In this document: one piece after another, positions 41,228-50,604 of the stretch
Layout: each line of letters begins with the position of its first letter
Numbering within the stretch: position 1 is the first letter of the stretch
Origin: JAGXQV01 sp964527565
GTDB lineage: Bacteria > Pseudomonadota > Gammaproteobacteria > Burkholderiales > Sulfuricellaceae
Assembly (NCBI GenBank): GCA_964527565.1
Contig: CAZGOY010000012.1
Location: forward strand, 1-64,000
Length of the DNA stretch: 64,000 nucleotides
Direction: 5' to 3'
Translations under genes and position numbers: made by a program
Notes under the pieces: model-generated
What the model saw: only the letters and a program-made list of their open reading frames with translations
The model's database searches: none
Told to the model about the DNA's origin: nothing

Positions 41228-44077
41228 TCATTGCGCGCACTCCAGGTTGAGCGCCAGCAGGCGTCGGAGGATTTCTTCGTCCGGCATTTCCGGGGTGTAG
41301 TCGTTCCAGCCGTAGGCTTTGGCGACGGCGGCATCCAGCGTTTTGTGGGCGTTGTCGAGCCAGGCGGGGCGGGCGTTGTAGAGGTTGGTGAGGGTGCGCT
41401 TTTTCAGTTCGGCCTCGAAGCCGGGTTTGGCGATGGGGCGCGCCGGGTAGCCCGCCCGTTCTTCTTCCGGGGTGCGCACCCAGTCCACCCACTCCGGCGG
41501 GTTGAGCCAGTTGCTGCGCAGTTCGTTCAATTTTTGCGCGGCGGCGGCAATTTCAGGGGCGGCGGCGTTGGCGAAACTGGTCGGCGTGAGATTTGGCGTC
41601 AGGCTTTCCGGGAAGGGGAAAGTCTCGAAAGTGAGCGTGGAGTTGTAACGTGGGTCGTTGCCCAATCCCATGCGCCCGCCTTTTGCCAGCGCCCAGGCAA
41701 TATGCTGGCGTGACGACAGGATGCCGAATAGCGCATCACTGTCCGAGGGAATGATGATGAGGCTATGTTCCGGCGCAACGCTGATGGGGAAACTGACGAA
41801 GAAACGGTGCTTGGCGGTTTCCGGAGTGGCGATGTAGCGTTGCAGTCCGGTGAGCTTGGCCCGAAGACTGGGGCGCGCTTCTCCATGACGCCACCATTTT
41901 TCGGCACGTGCTTTGCGGTTATTGCTGATGCGGGTCGGCTTAACGTGCTCGACCACATGGGCGAACGGCGCTTCGTACAGCGCAGCCTCCTGTTCATTCA
42001 GGAAGCCGAAGTCGATGACCCAATTGCCCGTGCAGCGGCGCGTTACGTCGGAGCCGTTGTAGATGGGTTTCAGTACGTCCGAGTTGGGTTTGCCGTGCGG
42101 GTTGGGCTGCTTGAGCCAGGCCAGAGCGGTTTCCGTGGTTACTTTGAAGGCACCTGCCAGGCATAGGCCGAAATAGGACCATCCGGCATTTTCCTTGAGC
42201 GGCAGCGCGCTGGTCAGGTCGTTGCCGCCATTGCCGCCCGTGGTCAAATCGGCGTTGAGGGCCAAAACCGGGTGCCCATCAAGCAGGGTTGGCTGGTCAT
42301 GATCGTGCGTGCCGAAGCACACCAGGGAGACGCGCACCGCCGCGCCTTCATTGACCCATTCCTCATCGCTCCAGGCATTGAAAATTTTTCCGCTTTCCAG
42401 AATACGTTCCAGTACAGGGCGGTTGCGCTTTTGCCGGATTGAGTTGGTGGCAACCAGCCCGGCGCGCTGGCATTTTCCCGCAGCGATTTGCGCCCGCGAC
42501 TTTTCGAACCAATAGGTCACCAAATCCGCGCCGCCGGGGACGCGGCCTTCATATACCTTGCGCAAGGCTTCGGTGTAATCGTCGCCCAATTCGGCGCGCA
42601 TCTTCTTGTCGCCCAGAAACGGCGGGTTGCCGATGATGGCGTCCACCTCGGGCCAGGCGGCCTCGCTGCCGTCCGCATTGATCACTGCGTCGCGGTTTTC
42701 AATGTGGTCGAGTGCTTGCAAGATGGGGTTTCGCAGGATGGGGTAGCCGTTTTTGAGCATCCACTGGATTTCGCCGATCCACACGGTGACGCGTGCCAGT
42801 TCGGCGGCGTAGGGGTTGAGCTCGATGCCCAGCACGTTGGCGGGCGAGACGTTGATGCTGACTTGCCGGTGCAGGCCGAGTTGCTCGGCTTCGAGATTGG
42901 CCTTGTGTTCGAGGTCTTTCAGGGCGCGCAGGGCGAGATACAAAAAGTTGCCGCTGCCGCAAGCGGGATCGAGCACCCGGAAAAGCCGCAGCTTTTCAAG
43001 GTAGGCGACGAAGGCGCCCTGCGCTTCCTGCAGGGCAGTCTTCGAGCCTTTGCCGCCCTTTTCATATAGCGCCATGCGTTCGGCGATGAGGCGCTTGGCG
43101 CTTTGCCATTCCCCGGCGAGCGGTTCGACAATCACCGGGGTGACGATGCGCAGGATGGATTGCGCGTCGGTGTAGTGCGCGCCGAGTTGCGCGCGCTTTT
43201 TCGGGTCGAGCCCACGCTCGAACAGGGTGCCGAATATCGAAGGTTCGATCTCGCTCCAGTCGAGCCGGGAAGCAGCGTGCAGCAGGGTGATTTCAGCAGC
43301 GGCGAGCGGTAGGGTTTCTACGGTTTCAAACAGCCCGCCATTGAACCAGGCAATGTCGTCGGCGCCGAAATCGCCTCCTTTTTGCATGGAGGTGAACAGT
43401 GCTTCCAGGCGCGCGGAAAGCTTGGCTGGGTCGCTGCGGCTTTTGTCGAGCAGGCGCTCGAACAGTTTTTCCGGCAGCAGCCCGGCATCCTCGGCGAACA
43501 GGCAGAACAGGCACTGGTTGAGGAAGTGTGCCACCTGCTGGGGGGCGTGTCCCCGGCTGTTCAGGGATTGCGCCAGATCGGCGAATTTTCCCGCCGCTTC
43601 CTCGGTGATCTGGGCGATGGTGCGCTGCGGGTGAAATTTGCCGGGGTCGCTGAACAGCCAGCGTAATTTGTCGAGGTTGGCGGGTTCCCCGATGTCTTGC
43701 AGCGCAATGGTGTGGATTTCGGAAGGCGCGTTGGTGAAATGGGTGTGTATCTGGATGATCTGCGTGTCGCACACCACCAGCAGCGGTGGGTTGTCCAGCG
43801 CCAGTGCGTAGGTCATCAACTGTTTGAGCGCGGCATCGAGATTGCGCTCGGGGGCCTTGTATTCGATGGCGAAATGGCCGCGCTTCCAGACGTCGGCCCA
43901 GCCGTGGCGGCTACCGGTCTTGGCGACACCGCGTTCAAAGCAGTAGTCGTCCACAGTCGCGGGGGAGGGCGTCTGCACGCCAACCAGGGCGCACAGGTCG
44001 GCAAAGTGCGCCTGATAGCTTTGCCGCTCGTTAAGTGTGCTGTCCTGCCATTTCTGGATGAACTGCTGCGGCGTCAT
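41228..44077 (-). CDS. Type IIL (MmeI-like) restriction-modification enzyme
   Basis: A 949-residue single-chain enzyme expected to methylate one adenine strand of its site and cut at a fixed distance away. The N-terminal nuclease motif is D62-x9-E72-Y-K74, with spacing like that of MmeI. A helical spacer follows. The N6-adenine methyltransferase part has motif I DPACGSGNF near 367 and motif IV NPPF near 483. The target-recognition region (about 620-830) ends with a conserved helical tail (LDAAVAKAYGW). I chose ATG at 44077; the frame is open further upstream inside nosY. It starts 17 bases after nosY. All motifs look intact. Confidence 0.87.
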   Translation of the reverse strand: MTPQQFIQKWQDSTLNERQSYQAHFADLCALVGVQTPSPATVDDYCFERGVAKTGSRHGWADVWKRGHFAIEYKAPERNLDAALKQLMTYALALDNPPLLVVCDTQIIQIHTHFTNAPSEIHTIALQDIGEPANLDKLRWLFSDPGKFHPQRTIAQITEEAAGKFADLAQSLNSRGHAPQQVAHFLNQCLFCLFAEDAGLLPEKLFERLLDKSRSDPAKLSARLEALFTSMQKGGDFGADDIAWFNGGLFETVETLPLAAAEITLLHAASRLDWSEIEPSIFGTLFERGLDPKKRAQLGAHYTDAQSILRIVTPVIVEPLAGEWQSAKRLIAERMALYEKGGKGSKTALQEAQGAFVAYLEKLRLFRVLDPACGSGNFLYLALRALKDLEHKANLEAEQLGLHRQVSINVSPANVLGIELNPYAAELARVTVWIGEIQWMLKNGYPILRNPILQALDHIENRDAVINADGSEAAWPEVDAIIGNPPFLGDKKMRAELGDDYTEALRKVYEGRVPGGADLVTYWFEKSRAQIAAGKCQRAGLVATNSIRQKRNRPVLERILESGKIFNAWSDEEWVNEGAAVRVSLVCFGTHDHDQPTLLDGHPVLALNADLTTGGNGGNDLTSALPLKENAGWSYFGLCLAGAFKVTTETALAWLKQPNPHGKPNSDVLKPIYNGSDVTRRCTGNWVIDFGFLNEQEAALYEAPFAHVVEHVKPTRISNNRKARAEKWWRHGEARPSLRAKLTGLQRYIATPETAKHRFFVSFPISVAPEHSLIIIPSDSDALFGILSSRQHIAWALAKGGRMGLGNDPRYNSTLTFETFPFPESLTPNLTPTSFANAAAPEIAAAAQKLNELRSNWLNPPEWVDWVRTPEEERAGYPARPIAKPGFEAELKKRTLTNLYNARPAWLDNAHKTLDAAVAKAYGWNDYTPEMPDEEILRRLLALNLECAQ

Positions 44078-44094
44078 GGAGAGTGGAAAAACCG

Positions 44095-44922
44095 TTACGG
44101 CAAATCGCCGCGCTTGAAAAGCTGGTAGCCGAAGAAGGCGCAGATCGTGCCGAGCAGGGTCGGGTAGATCAGGCCATAGGCCATGAAACCGGCTGCGCCA
44201 AAATGGTCGAAGACCACGAAGGCCGAGGGCCCCAGTACCACCAGTTGCGGGTCGAACAGCATCAGTGCGGCGGTGCGGAACACTTGCAGGGGATTGGCCA
44301 GTGCCATGCCGACTACGGCGTCGGGGGAGACGTGCCCTTGGATCATCACGCCGAGCAGGATGAGGTCGAGGAACAACAGCATGGTGAGCCAGATCATGAA
44401 GGCCGCACCCTGCGCCACGTCGGTGGAGCGCGCCATGCTGGAGACCAGCATGCCGATGCCGAGAAAGCACCAGGCCATCGCCGCCAGCAGGCCGGTGTAG
44501 AACAGGAACATGTCCCACGGCACTTCAATGCCGGCCACCAGCGCCCACAGCGCCGCGCCCAGCATGGCCAGGAATACCGGCGCGAAGACCACCAGGTAGC
44601 GCCCGATGATCTTGCCCCAGAACCAGGCGGAAAGCGATACCGGCAGGGACAGCAGATATTCGAATACGCCGGCCTCGCGGTCGCCCGCTACCGAGCGCAC
44701 CGTGGTGATCAGCACGAAGATCGGCAGGATCGCCATGGAAAGCTGGATGTAGGTCACCAGCAGGCGCGACAGGCCGATGAAGCCGAGCACGCGCGATTCG
44801 GTGAGGCCGAAGGCGAACAGCAGGGCGACGATGCCGCCGAATACCAGGCTGTAGATCAGGAACCAGCGCGAACGCAGGGATTCGACCATGTCGAGCTTGG
44901 CGGTGAGCCAGAGATGTTTCAT
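44095..44922 (-). CDS. nosY: Nos ABC transporter permease NosY
   Basis: A 275-residue inner membrane protein with six hydrophobic segments. It belongs to the ABC-2 permease type and carries the family features RSRWFLIYSLVF near the start and AGDREAGVFEYLLSLPVS near 80. With NosF and NosD it supplies sulfur or copper-site maturation for NosZ. Its ATG overlaps the nosL stop (ATGA). Confidence 0.93.
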   Translation of the reverse strand: MKHLWLTAKLDMVESLRSRWFLIYSLVFGGIVALLFAFGLTESRVLGFIGLSRLLVTYIQLSMAILPIFVLITTVRSVAGDREAGVFEYLLSLPVSLSAWFWGKIIGRYLVVFAPVFLAMLGAALWALVAGIEVPWDMFLFYTGLLAAMAWCFLGIGMLVSSMARSTDVAQGAAFMIWLTMLLFLDLILLGVMIQGHVSPDAVVGMALANPLQVFRTAALMLFDPQLVVLGPSAFVVFDHFGAAGFMAYGLIYPTLLGTICAFFGYQLFKRGDLP

Positions 44923-45365
44923 TTCAGAATACCTTGTCTCAAGTCTTTGGCGAGAACCCTTCTCGCCATTTCGGTGTAATCAATCGTACCGGGTTCCTCT
45001 CCGGTAACGGCGGCGAAGCCGTAGGCCATGGGTGAGGTTTTGCCCGTGATGTAGCGCGCCTTGCGGGCGTCCGCCCATTGCTGCGAGCGGTAATCCATGA
45101 CCCAGATTTCCGTCGCGCTGTCATTGCTCCAGGGCTGTTTCTTGAGCCATTCGACGACACAGCCGATGTCGTCGAACTTGAATGCTTGGTGCTTGGGTCC
45201 GCCACGCACCTGGGCGGCGAAATGGCGGTCGCTCAAGGCCATGCCGCAGTGCACGCAGCCGTCTCGGTCCCACTTGACGGAAACCGGGCCGGTTTTCGGT
45301 TCGCCGGAACAGGCGGATAGCAGCAGAAGCAGCAGTGCCAGCCAGATTGCGCGCAACGGGATCAC
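44919..45365 (-). CDS. nosL: Copper chaperone lipoprotein NosL
   Basis: A 148-residue outer-membrane-type lipoprotein with lipobox LSAC near residue 19. The Cu(I)-binding family motif DGCVHCGM follows (about 35-42), then FKFDDIGCVVEWL and a conserved AYGF near the end. It delivers copper to apo-NosZ. The start is GTG at 45365, overlapping the nosF stop (GTGA). Confidence 0.93.
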   Translation of the reverse strand: MIPLRAIWLALLLLLLSACSGEPKTGPVSVKWDRDGCVHCGMALSDRHFAAQVRGGPKHQAFKFDDIGCVVEWLKKQPWSNDSATEIWVMDYRSQQWADARKARYITGKTSPMAYGFAAVTGEEPGTIDYTEMARRVLAKDLRQGILK

Positions 45366-46234
45366 GCCGTCTCTCCGCCGCTTTCGATTTCATCCAGGCT
45401 GATCTTGGTGAGCAGGCCGACGTAGCGCGACAACATGCCGAGAAAACGCAGGCGGTCTGCCCCGGAGACTTTTCCCGTCCATTCCACGCCGTTGCCGATG
45501 TCGGAAAATTTCCAGCTGGCCAGCGCCTTGGCAATCGCTTCTTCCGGGCGGCGCAGGCTGAGACGGCAGGCCAGCATCCCGGAAAGGGAGACGTCGTCCG
45601 CCACCTTGTCGTCCAGCACCACCTTGCCGCGATCCAGTTCCAGCACGCGGTTGACCAACGCCGCCACTTCGTCGAGACGATGACTAGAAATCAGCATGGT
45701 GGTGTTGTCCTGGCGTTCCGCCAGCAACTGGAAAAAGATGTGGCGCGCTTCGGGGTCGAGATTGGCGGCGGGTTCGTCCATCACCAGCACTTTGCTGTCG
45801 CGCCCCATGGCGACGGCGATCAGCAGCTTCTGCTTCATGCCGCCGGAGAGCTTGTTGAACGGCAGGTGGCGCACGCTTTCGACATCCAGGCCGAGACGTG
45901 CGGCGATTTCGCCCATGCGCCGGGGGTCGCTGTTGCACACCGATGCCGCGAAAGTGATGAGCTGGCCCACCGGCATTTTCAAGGGGGGCGGCAGTTGCGG
46001 CACGAAGCCGATTTTTTGTAGCACCTGCGCGCGTGCCAGGCGCGGCGCCTGGCCTTCCACCAACACCGCGCCGTCGTGGGTGTATTCGCCCAGCAGACAG
46101 CGGATCAGGGTGGTTTTGCCGGCGCCGTTGGAGCCGACCAGCGCGATGCGCTCGCCCAGCCCGATGCTCAGGTCGGTATTGTCAAGGACGCGGTTTTTCT
46201 TGAATACCTTGGAGACGTTCTGAAATTTGATCAT
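45362..46234 (-). CDS. nosF: Nos ABC transporter ATPase NosF
   Basis: A 290-residue ABC ATPase. Walker A is GSNGAGKTT, the signature is LSGGMKQK, Walker B is KVLVMDEPAANLD and the H-loop is ISSHRLDEV. It powers NosY. I chose ATG at 46234 (MIKFQNVSKVF); the frame is open upstream but overlaps nosH. The gene lies 11 bases after nosH. Confidence 0.93.
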   Translation of the reverse strand: MIKFQNVSKVFKKNRVLDNTDLSIGLGERIALVGSNGAGKTTLIRCLLGEYTHDGAVLVEGQAPRLARAQVLQKIGFVPQLPPPLKMPVGQLITFAASVCNSDPRRMGEIAARLGLDVESVRHLPFNKLSGGMKQKLLIAVAMGRDSKVLVMDEPAANLDPEARHIFFQLLAERQDNTTMLISSHRLDEVAALVNRVLELDRGKVVLDDKVADDVSLSGMLACRLSLRRPEEAIAKALASWKFSDIGNGVEWTGKVSGADRLRFLGMLSRYVGLLTKISLDEIESGGETA

Positions 46235-46245
46235 GTCATTGGATG

Positions 46246-47217
46246 TTACAACAGTTTGCTCAAGCCTTTTACGTCGAACTTCAGGGCGCCGCTCGGGCAC
46301 ACGTCTACGCAGGCGCCGCAGCGCGTACAGTCGGCGCCGGTATCGAGAATCACGTCGGAGGCGCGGCCTTTCTTGACGATGTCCAGCACGTGCGGCACTT
46401 CGCACACCTTGCGGCAATCGCCCTCGTGGAAGCAATGGTTGAGGTCGTATTTGACTCGAAGCGGCGAGTACACGCCGACAAGACCGTAAGTCAGCCCGAT
46501 GGGGCAGACGTAACGGCACCAGCCGCGGCGCGAATAGAATATCTCAAAAGCCAGCAGCAGCGCCACCCACCCTAGTGCCAGTCCCGGCCCATAGATCAGC
46601 GCGCGCGACAGGATGCCGGTGGGCGAAATGGTTTCGAACACAGTGTAGCCGGTGACCCACGCCATCGCTGCGAAAACGATCCACAGCAATGTCCTGACGC
46701 CGCGATGGAAAGTGTGGTCGGTGACAATCCTCTTGTCTACCAGGTAAAGGTGCAGTTTTTCCGCCCACTCCGCCACCAGGTGGTAAGGACACACCCACGA
46801 GCAGAAGGCGCGTCCGCCAAAGATCAGCCACAGCACCACCACGGTGCCGGTGCCGATGATCAGGTTGTTGATGATGTGCTTGTGCGCCAGCATCACCTGC
46901 AAGGCCGAGTTGACGTCAATCAAATGGAAGCCGAGCAGGCGCGAGGCGGTGAGCGCACCCTCAAGGATCTGAATGTCGAGCCAGAAGGACACCACGAACA
47001 GCAAGTTGATAAAGATCAGGAAGGCCCAGCGCCGGTTGCGCCACGGCTGCCCCTGGCTGCGGTGGGCGCGCGCGTGCTCTTTGAGGGCGACCCAGTCGAC
47101 TTTTTCCACGCGCTTGATTTCGTGAATCTGCTGCGCGGCGGGCGTGAACTGACCTTCCTTGGGACGGACGGGTTCGCGCCCCAGCAGCACGGCGAAGGAT
47201 TCGGAATATTTGCTCAT
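46246..47217 (-). CDS. nosH: NapH-like quinol dehydrogenase membrane ferredoxin (NosH)
   Basis: A 323-residue membrane protein with about four helices. Two CxxxCP motifs face the membrane (CSWVCP and CRYVCP), and two [4Fe-4S] clusters lie at the C-terminal end (CFHEGDCRKVC and CTRCGACVDVCP). NapH-type proteins oxidise menaquinol and pass electrons to NapG. In clade II nos clusters this pair feeds cytochromes and NosZ. Its start overlaps the nosG stop. Confidence 0.9.
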   Translation of the reverse strand: MSKYSESFAVLLGREPVRPKEGQFTPAAQQIHEIKRVEKVDWVALKEHARAHRSQGQPWRNRRWAFLIFINLLFVVSFWLDIQILEGALTASRLLGFHLIDVNSALQVMLAHKHIINNLIIGTGTVVVLWLIFGGRAFCSWVCPYHLVAEWAEKLHLYLVDKRIVTDHTFHRGVRTLLWIVFAAMAWVTGYTVFETISPTGILSRALIYGPGLALGWVALLLAFEIFYSRRGWCRYVCPIGLTYGLVGVYSPLRVKYDLNHCFHEGDCRKVCEVPHVLDIVKKGRASDVILDTGADCTRCGACVDVCPSGALKFDVKGLSKLL

Positions 47218-48077
47218 GATGCGGCCTCCGGCCCCCAGGTTTTACGGGCTTCAATCACGATGGCCGCCGGTTCTGGCGGACACACCATTTCGCAGACGCC
47301 GCAGCCGACGCACGGTTCATGCACGGTCGGCGTCATGCGTTTCACGCCATCCGCGCCGGTGACTTCCTGCAGGGAAATGGCGCCCTTGATCGGGCAGGTG
47401 CGCACGCACAGGTCGCACAATTCGACATCAAAGGGATGGTTGTTAAGGGGGATGGGCTTCCAGCGGTCTACCGAGGTAAAACGCATCATTCCCCGGTACC
47501 CAGCCTCGCGCGCGGGTCCCTTGAACCCCTTGCCATGCCGCGCCAGGCACGCGTCGGGGCGCGTCAGCACGGCCAAGCCACAGCGCTCATGCAGGTTGAG
47601 CGTCGGCTCGGGATCCTTTTCCTTGGCCAGCAGAATGGGCGGTGCCGCCATTTCGGCGCCCTTGCGCACCGGCAGGAACACCGGTTTCTCGTAGGTCAGC
47701 GCGCCGGTGGGGCAGGCCAGAATGCACTGCACCGCATCGCAGGAAAAATCACAGGCTTGGTCGCGCGATTGGATGTAGGGAACGCCGATGCCGAAGCCAT
47801 AGTCGATGTCGTCCAGCTTGATCGCCAGCACCGGACACACCTGCACGCACTGCCCGCACTTGATGCAGGAGGCGAGAAAGTCTTTCTCGTCCAGCGCGCC
47901 CGGCGGACGCAGGCGGTTTTCCCAGCCGCGCGCCACGGGCGTGAAACCCAGCAGGGGCACGCCCAGGGCGGTGGCGGCGAGAACGGCGGTGCGCAGGAAG
48001 CGGCGACGCTCTTCCAGGCGCTTGCGATTGATCGCCGGATGCGTCGGGGGCGATGCCGGTTTGTTTTCGCTGGTCAC
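47214..48077 (-). CDS. nosG: NapG-like periplasmic ferredoxin (NosG)
   Basis: A 287-residue Tat-exported iron-sulfur protein. The twin-arginine-like start RRRFLRTAVLAA is near residue 24. Four [4Fe-4S] motifs follow: CIKCGQCVQVCP, CDAVQCILACP, CDLCVRTCP and CVGCGVCEMVCP. It should take electrons from NosH on the periplasmic side. The start is GTG at 48077, overlapping the nosD stop (GTGA). Confidence 0.92.
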   Translation of the reverse strand: MTSENKPASPPTHPAINRKRLEERRRFLRTAVLAATALGVPLLGFTPVARGWENRLRPPGALDEKDFLASCIKCGQCVQVCPVLAIKLDDIDYGFGIGVPYIQSRDQACDFSCDAVQCILACPTGALTYEKPVFLPVRKGAEMAAPPILLAKEKDPEPTLNLHERCGLAVLTRPDACLARHGKGFKGPAREAGYRGMMRFTSVDRWKPIPLNNHPFDVELCDLCVRTCPIKGAISLQEVTGADGVKRMTPTVHEPCVGCGVCEMVCPPEPAAIVIEARKTWGPEAAS

Positions 48078-49444
48078 TTTTGTATCCTTTTGATGTAGGA
48101 AGCGCGCGCAGGTCGGTTAAACAGGGGCTTTTCGTCACGAAGCAGCAAATCCGGCGCGGAAAACGGCGCCAGACGTTCCAGGAAATCCAGCATCTCCATC
48201 ATCGGTGCATTCTTGAAGAAGCGCGCCGATGGCATTTCCATCCAGATGCGGTCGGCATAGGCGTATAGGTCGTAGGGTGTGTCGCCGATACCATCGTTGT
48301 TGCGGTCAAAACCCTGATAGTCGTCCCAGAAATTGCCGCGCCACAGGTTGCGCTTGGCGTTGCCGCCCGCGCCGACGGCGAGATTGGTGATGTTGCCTTC
48401 AAATATGTTGCCGGTGATTTCATAGCCTTGCAGGTCGCTGTTAAAGCTGATGGCGATGCCGCTGTAGGCAATGCGGTTGTTTTTCAGGATGATCTTGGTG
48501 TCCGGGTGGAACGGCGAGAGGTCAGCGGACAGACCCAGCGCATTGTAAATGATTTCGTTGTTCTCGATCAACGCAGCGCTGGCTTCCTTGAAGCCAATGC
48601 CCATGCCGGTCGGGCCGTTGGAATGGGAAATGACATTGTTGCGCACGATGGTGTTGTCCGAATACATCAGGTACACCCCCACCGAGTTGTCGTAAAAGCG
48701 GTTGCCGTCCACCACGTTGTCGTGCGCGAACATCAAGTGGATGGAATAGCGGCTGCGCGCGCCCACATTATTAAGGAACAAATTGCCGCTGGAATACCAC
48801 ACCACCATGTCGCGCGAATCGACCACCGTGTTCGCCTCGATGCGGTTATTCATGCTGTACCACAGGCGCAGGCCATCGCCGCGTACACCCAGATCGGCGG
48901 TTTTTGAACTCACCCGGTTGCCGCGTACCAGATTCTTGTTGGACTGCTTGAGGTCGATGCCGAACAAACAGTTGTCGATGACCAGATTCTCGATGGTGTT
49001 GTTGTGGCCGCGCACATTGAGGCAGGCATCGTCGGTGTCGTGCGAGGGGCCGGACCCGGTGAGGCGCAGGCCGCGCAACGTGGCGCCGTTGGCTTCCAGA
49101 ACGAAAACCGTGCCCTTGTCGCCGCCGTCGATGGTCACCTTGCCGCCGCCATCGATCACCAGCGGCTTGGTGACATGTACGGGGCCACCATAGCTGCCGG
49201 GTTTGGGCCGCAGGATGGAACCGGCGGGGGCAGCATCCACCAAGGCCTGAAATGACGGCAGGCCGTGAATGCGTTTGTCCCGTTCGTAAAGGGGGTAGAT
49301 ACGCATTGGCACATCGATGCTGACGCGCGGCGCCGTGCTCATGTCCGGCGCGCTGCCCGCACCGGTTTCATCATCCGCGCTGGCCGCCATCATCCACAAG
49401 CCCAGCAGGGCGGCGGTAAACGTTCGCCCGTACCCCTTGGTCAT
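48074..49444 (-). CDS. nosD: NosZ maturation protein NosD
   Basis: A 456-residue periplasmic right-handed beta-helix protein with a signal peptide (about 8-24). Many repeats of the type NNTIENLVIDN and DNTIVRNNVISHS build the helix, and NLWRGNFWDDYQGFDRNNDG near 380 is the family signature. It works with NosF and NosY in assembling the CuZ site. I chose ATG at 49444, one base after the stop of the nosB-like gene; ATG at 49465 is in frame. Confidence 0.93.
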   Translation of the reverse strand: MTKGYGRTFTAALLGLWMMAASADDETGAGSAPDMSTAPRVSIDVPMRIYPLYERDKRIHGLPSFQALVDAAPAGSILRPKPGSYGGPVHVTKPLVIDGGGKVTIDGGDKGTVFVLEANGATLRGLRLTGSGPSHDTDDACLNVRGHNNTIENLVIDNCLFGIDLKQSNKNLVRGNRVSSKTADLGVRGDGLRLWYSMNNRIEANTVVDSRDMVVWYSSGNLFLNNVGARSRYSIHLMFAHDNVVDGNRFYDNSVGVYLMYSDNTIVRNNVISHSNGPTGMGIGFKEASAALIENNEIIYNALGLSADLSPFHPDTKIILKNNRIAYSGIAISFNSDLQGYEITGNIFEGNITNLAVGAGGNAKRNLWRGNFWDDYQGFDRNNDGIGDTPYDLYAYADRIWMEMPSARFFKNAPMMEMLDFLERLAPFSAPDLLLRDEKPLFNRPARASYIKRIQK

Positions 49445-49445
49445 G

Positions 49446-50426
49446 TCACGACTCACCCTGTTCACGCATCTGCTTGCGTCGCAGCAATAGCGCCAGGAAG
49501 CCGCATACCATCACGCCCATCAACAAGGCGTAGCCGTAGTAGGGGTAAGAGTAGGTGCTGAACTGCGCCACCTTGCCTTCGCCGAAAACTGTCGGCATGA
49601 AGGGTTTGACGGTGAACGCCCCCCACGGGTGCATATTGTGGCCGAAGTACCACAGCCAGCCTGCGTAATCGAGCACAAAAAATACCGGCAATAGCGCAGG
49701 CACCAACGGCAATAGCAGAGAAAACTTGCGCCACTTCCACACCCCGAACAGGATAAAGAGCATGGACGCTACCAGTCCGGCAATCGCCGCGCCGGTCACG
49801 GTTTTCAGGGTGCTCTCCCAGCGTGCCAGCACTTCGGGTTCCTTGAAGAAGGTGCCGGCCACCTCGCGGTAATGTGCGGCAAACGTATTCAGATTGCCCA
49901 TGGCGTACTGATCGACCAGCATCCATGCGGTAACGGCTGCGAATCCGGCTCCCAGCACCTTGATCTGGTTCTTGCGCGTGACAGGCATGAAGCCCAGCAG
50001 CATCACGGCAAAGAAGGCGACGAAAAATTTGCCCAGCGGGCGTTCCACCGGTGCGCCGGTTTCAATCGGATACATGCCCACATAATGGTTGATGGTGTTC
50101 ATTTCATGCACGCAATCGAGGGCTTCGGCGTGCTTGTTGACATCCTTCTTGGCGTCCAGAATCGGGTTGTAGCGCTCGGTGTCCTCGCCGAGATCAGCCT
50201 GCAACGTTTCGCTGCCCATGCGGGTATGCTTGCCCACCGCCTTGCAGCCATTGAACACGCCGTTGAAGTGGAAGTGAATGCGGATACCATCGGGAAAGGC
50301 ATCAGCGGGATAATTGGGGGCAGTCAGCGAGACCCACCAAATGGGTGAAAAATACGCCGCGATCATCAATGCCAACGCCAGCAGCGTCAGGCCCCGTATT
50401 TTCATGTTTTGCTTCTGGGTATCCAT
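49446..50426 (-). CDS. nosB: NosB-like membrane protein of clade II nos clusters
   Basis: A 326-residue membrane protein with about six helices. Helix 1 (about 11-30) leads to a periplasmic loop of about 95 residues that contains two cysteines (near 60 and 104) and several histidines (HFHFNG, HTRMG). Five more helices follow. Its place between cytochromes and nosD matches NosB of Wolinella-type clusters, whose role is not established. I base the name on position and topology, not on strong sequence recall. Confidence 0.68.
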   Translation of the reverse strand: MDTQKQNMKIRGLTLLALALMIAAYFSPIWWVSLTAPNYPADAFPDGIRIHFHFNGVFNGCKAVGKHTRMGSETLQADLGEDTERYNPILDAKKDVNKHAEALDCVHEMNTINHYVGMYPIETGAPVERPLGKFFVAFFAVMLLGFMPVTRKNQIKVLGAGFAAVTAWMLVDQYAMGNLNTFAAHYREVAGTFFKEPEVLARWESTLKTVTGAAIAGLVASMLFILFGVWKWRKFSLLLPLVPALLPVFFVLDYAGWLWYFGHNMHPWGAFTVKPFMPTVFGEGKVAQFSTYSYPYYGYALLMGVMVCGFLALLLRRKQMREQGES

Positions 50427-50604
50427 ACTTGATCCATTCCTGTGTTACGCCGCGCATTAACGGCACGCTTGCTTCGAGCCCACTGCGCTGTGGTAGTTCA
50501 CGGATTCGACGGAATATCACTACTTCAGAAAGTACTGATACAGCTTCATGCAAAAGAGTTGCAGCCATTAATGCGCTGCAACTCTTTGACGCAAGAATAA
50601 AGTG

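Noticed and set aside
40817..44077. Reading the MmeI-like gene and its neighbour as a BREX or DISARM locus
   Set aside because: No helicase, phosphatase, Lon-like or DUF1998 gene is nearby, and the enzyme carries its own nuclease motif as type IIL enzymes do.
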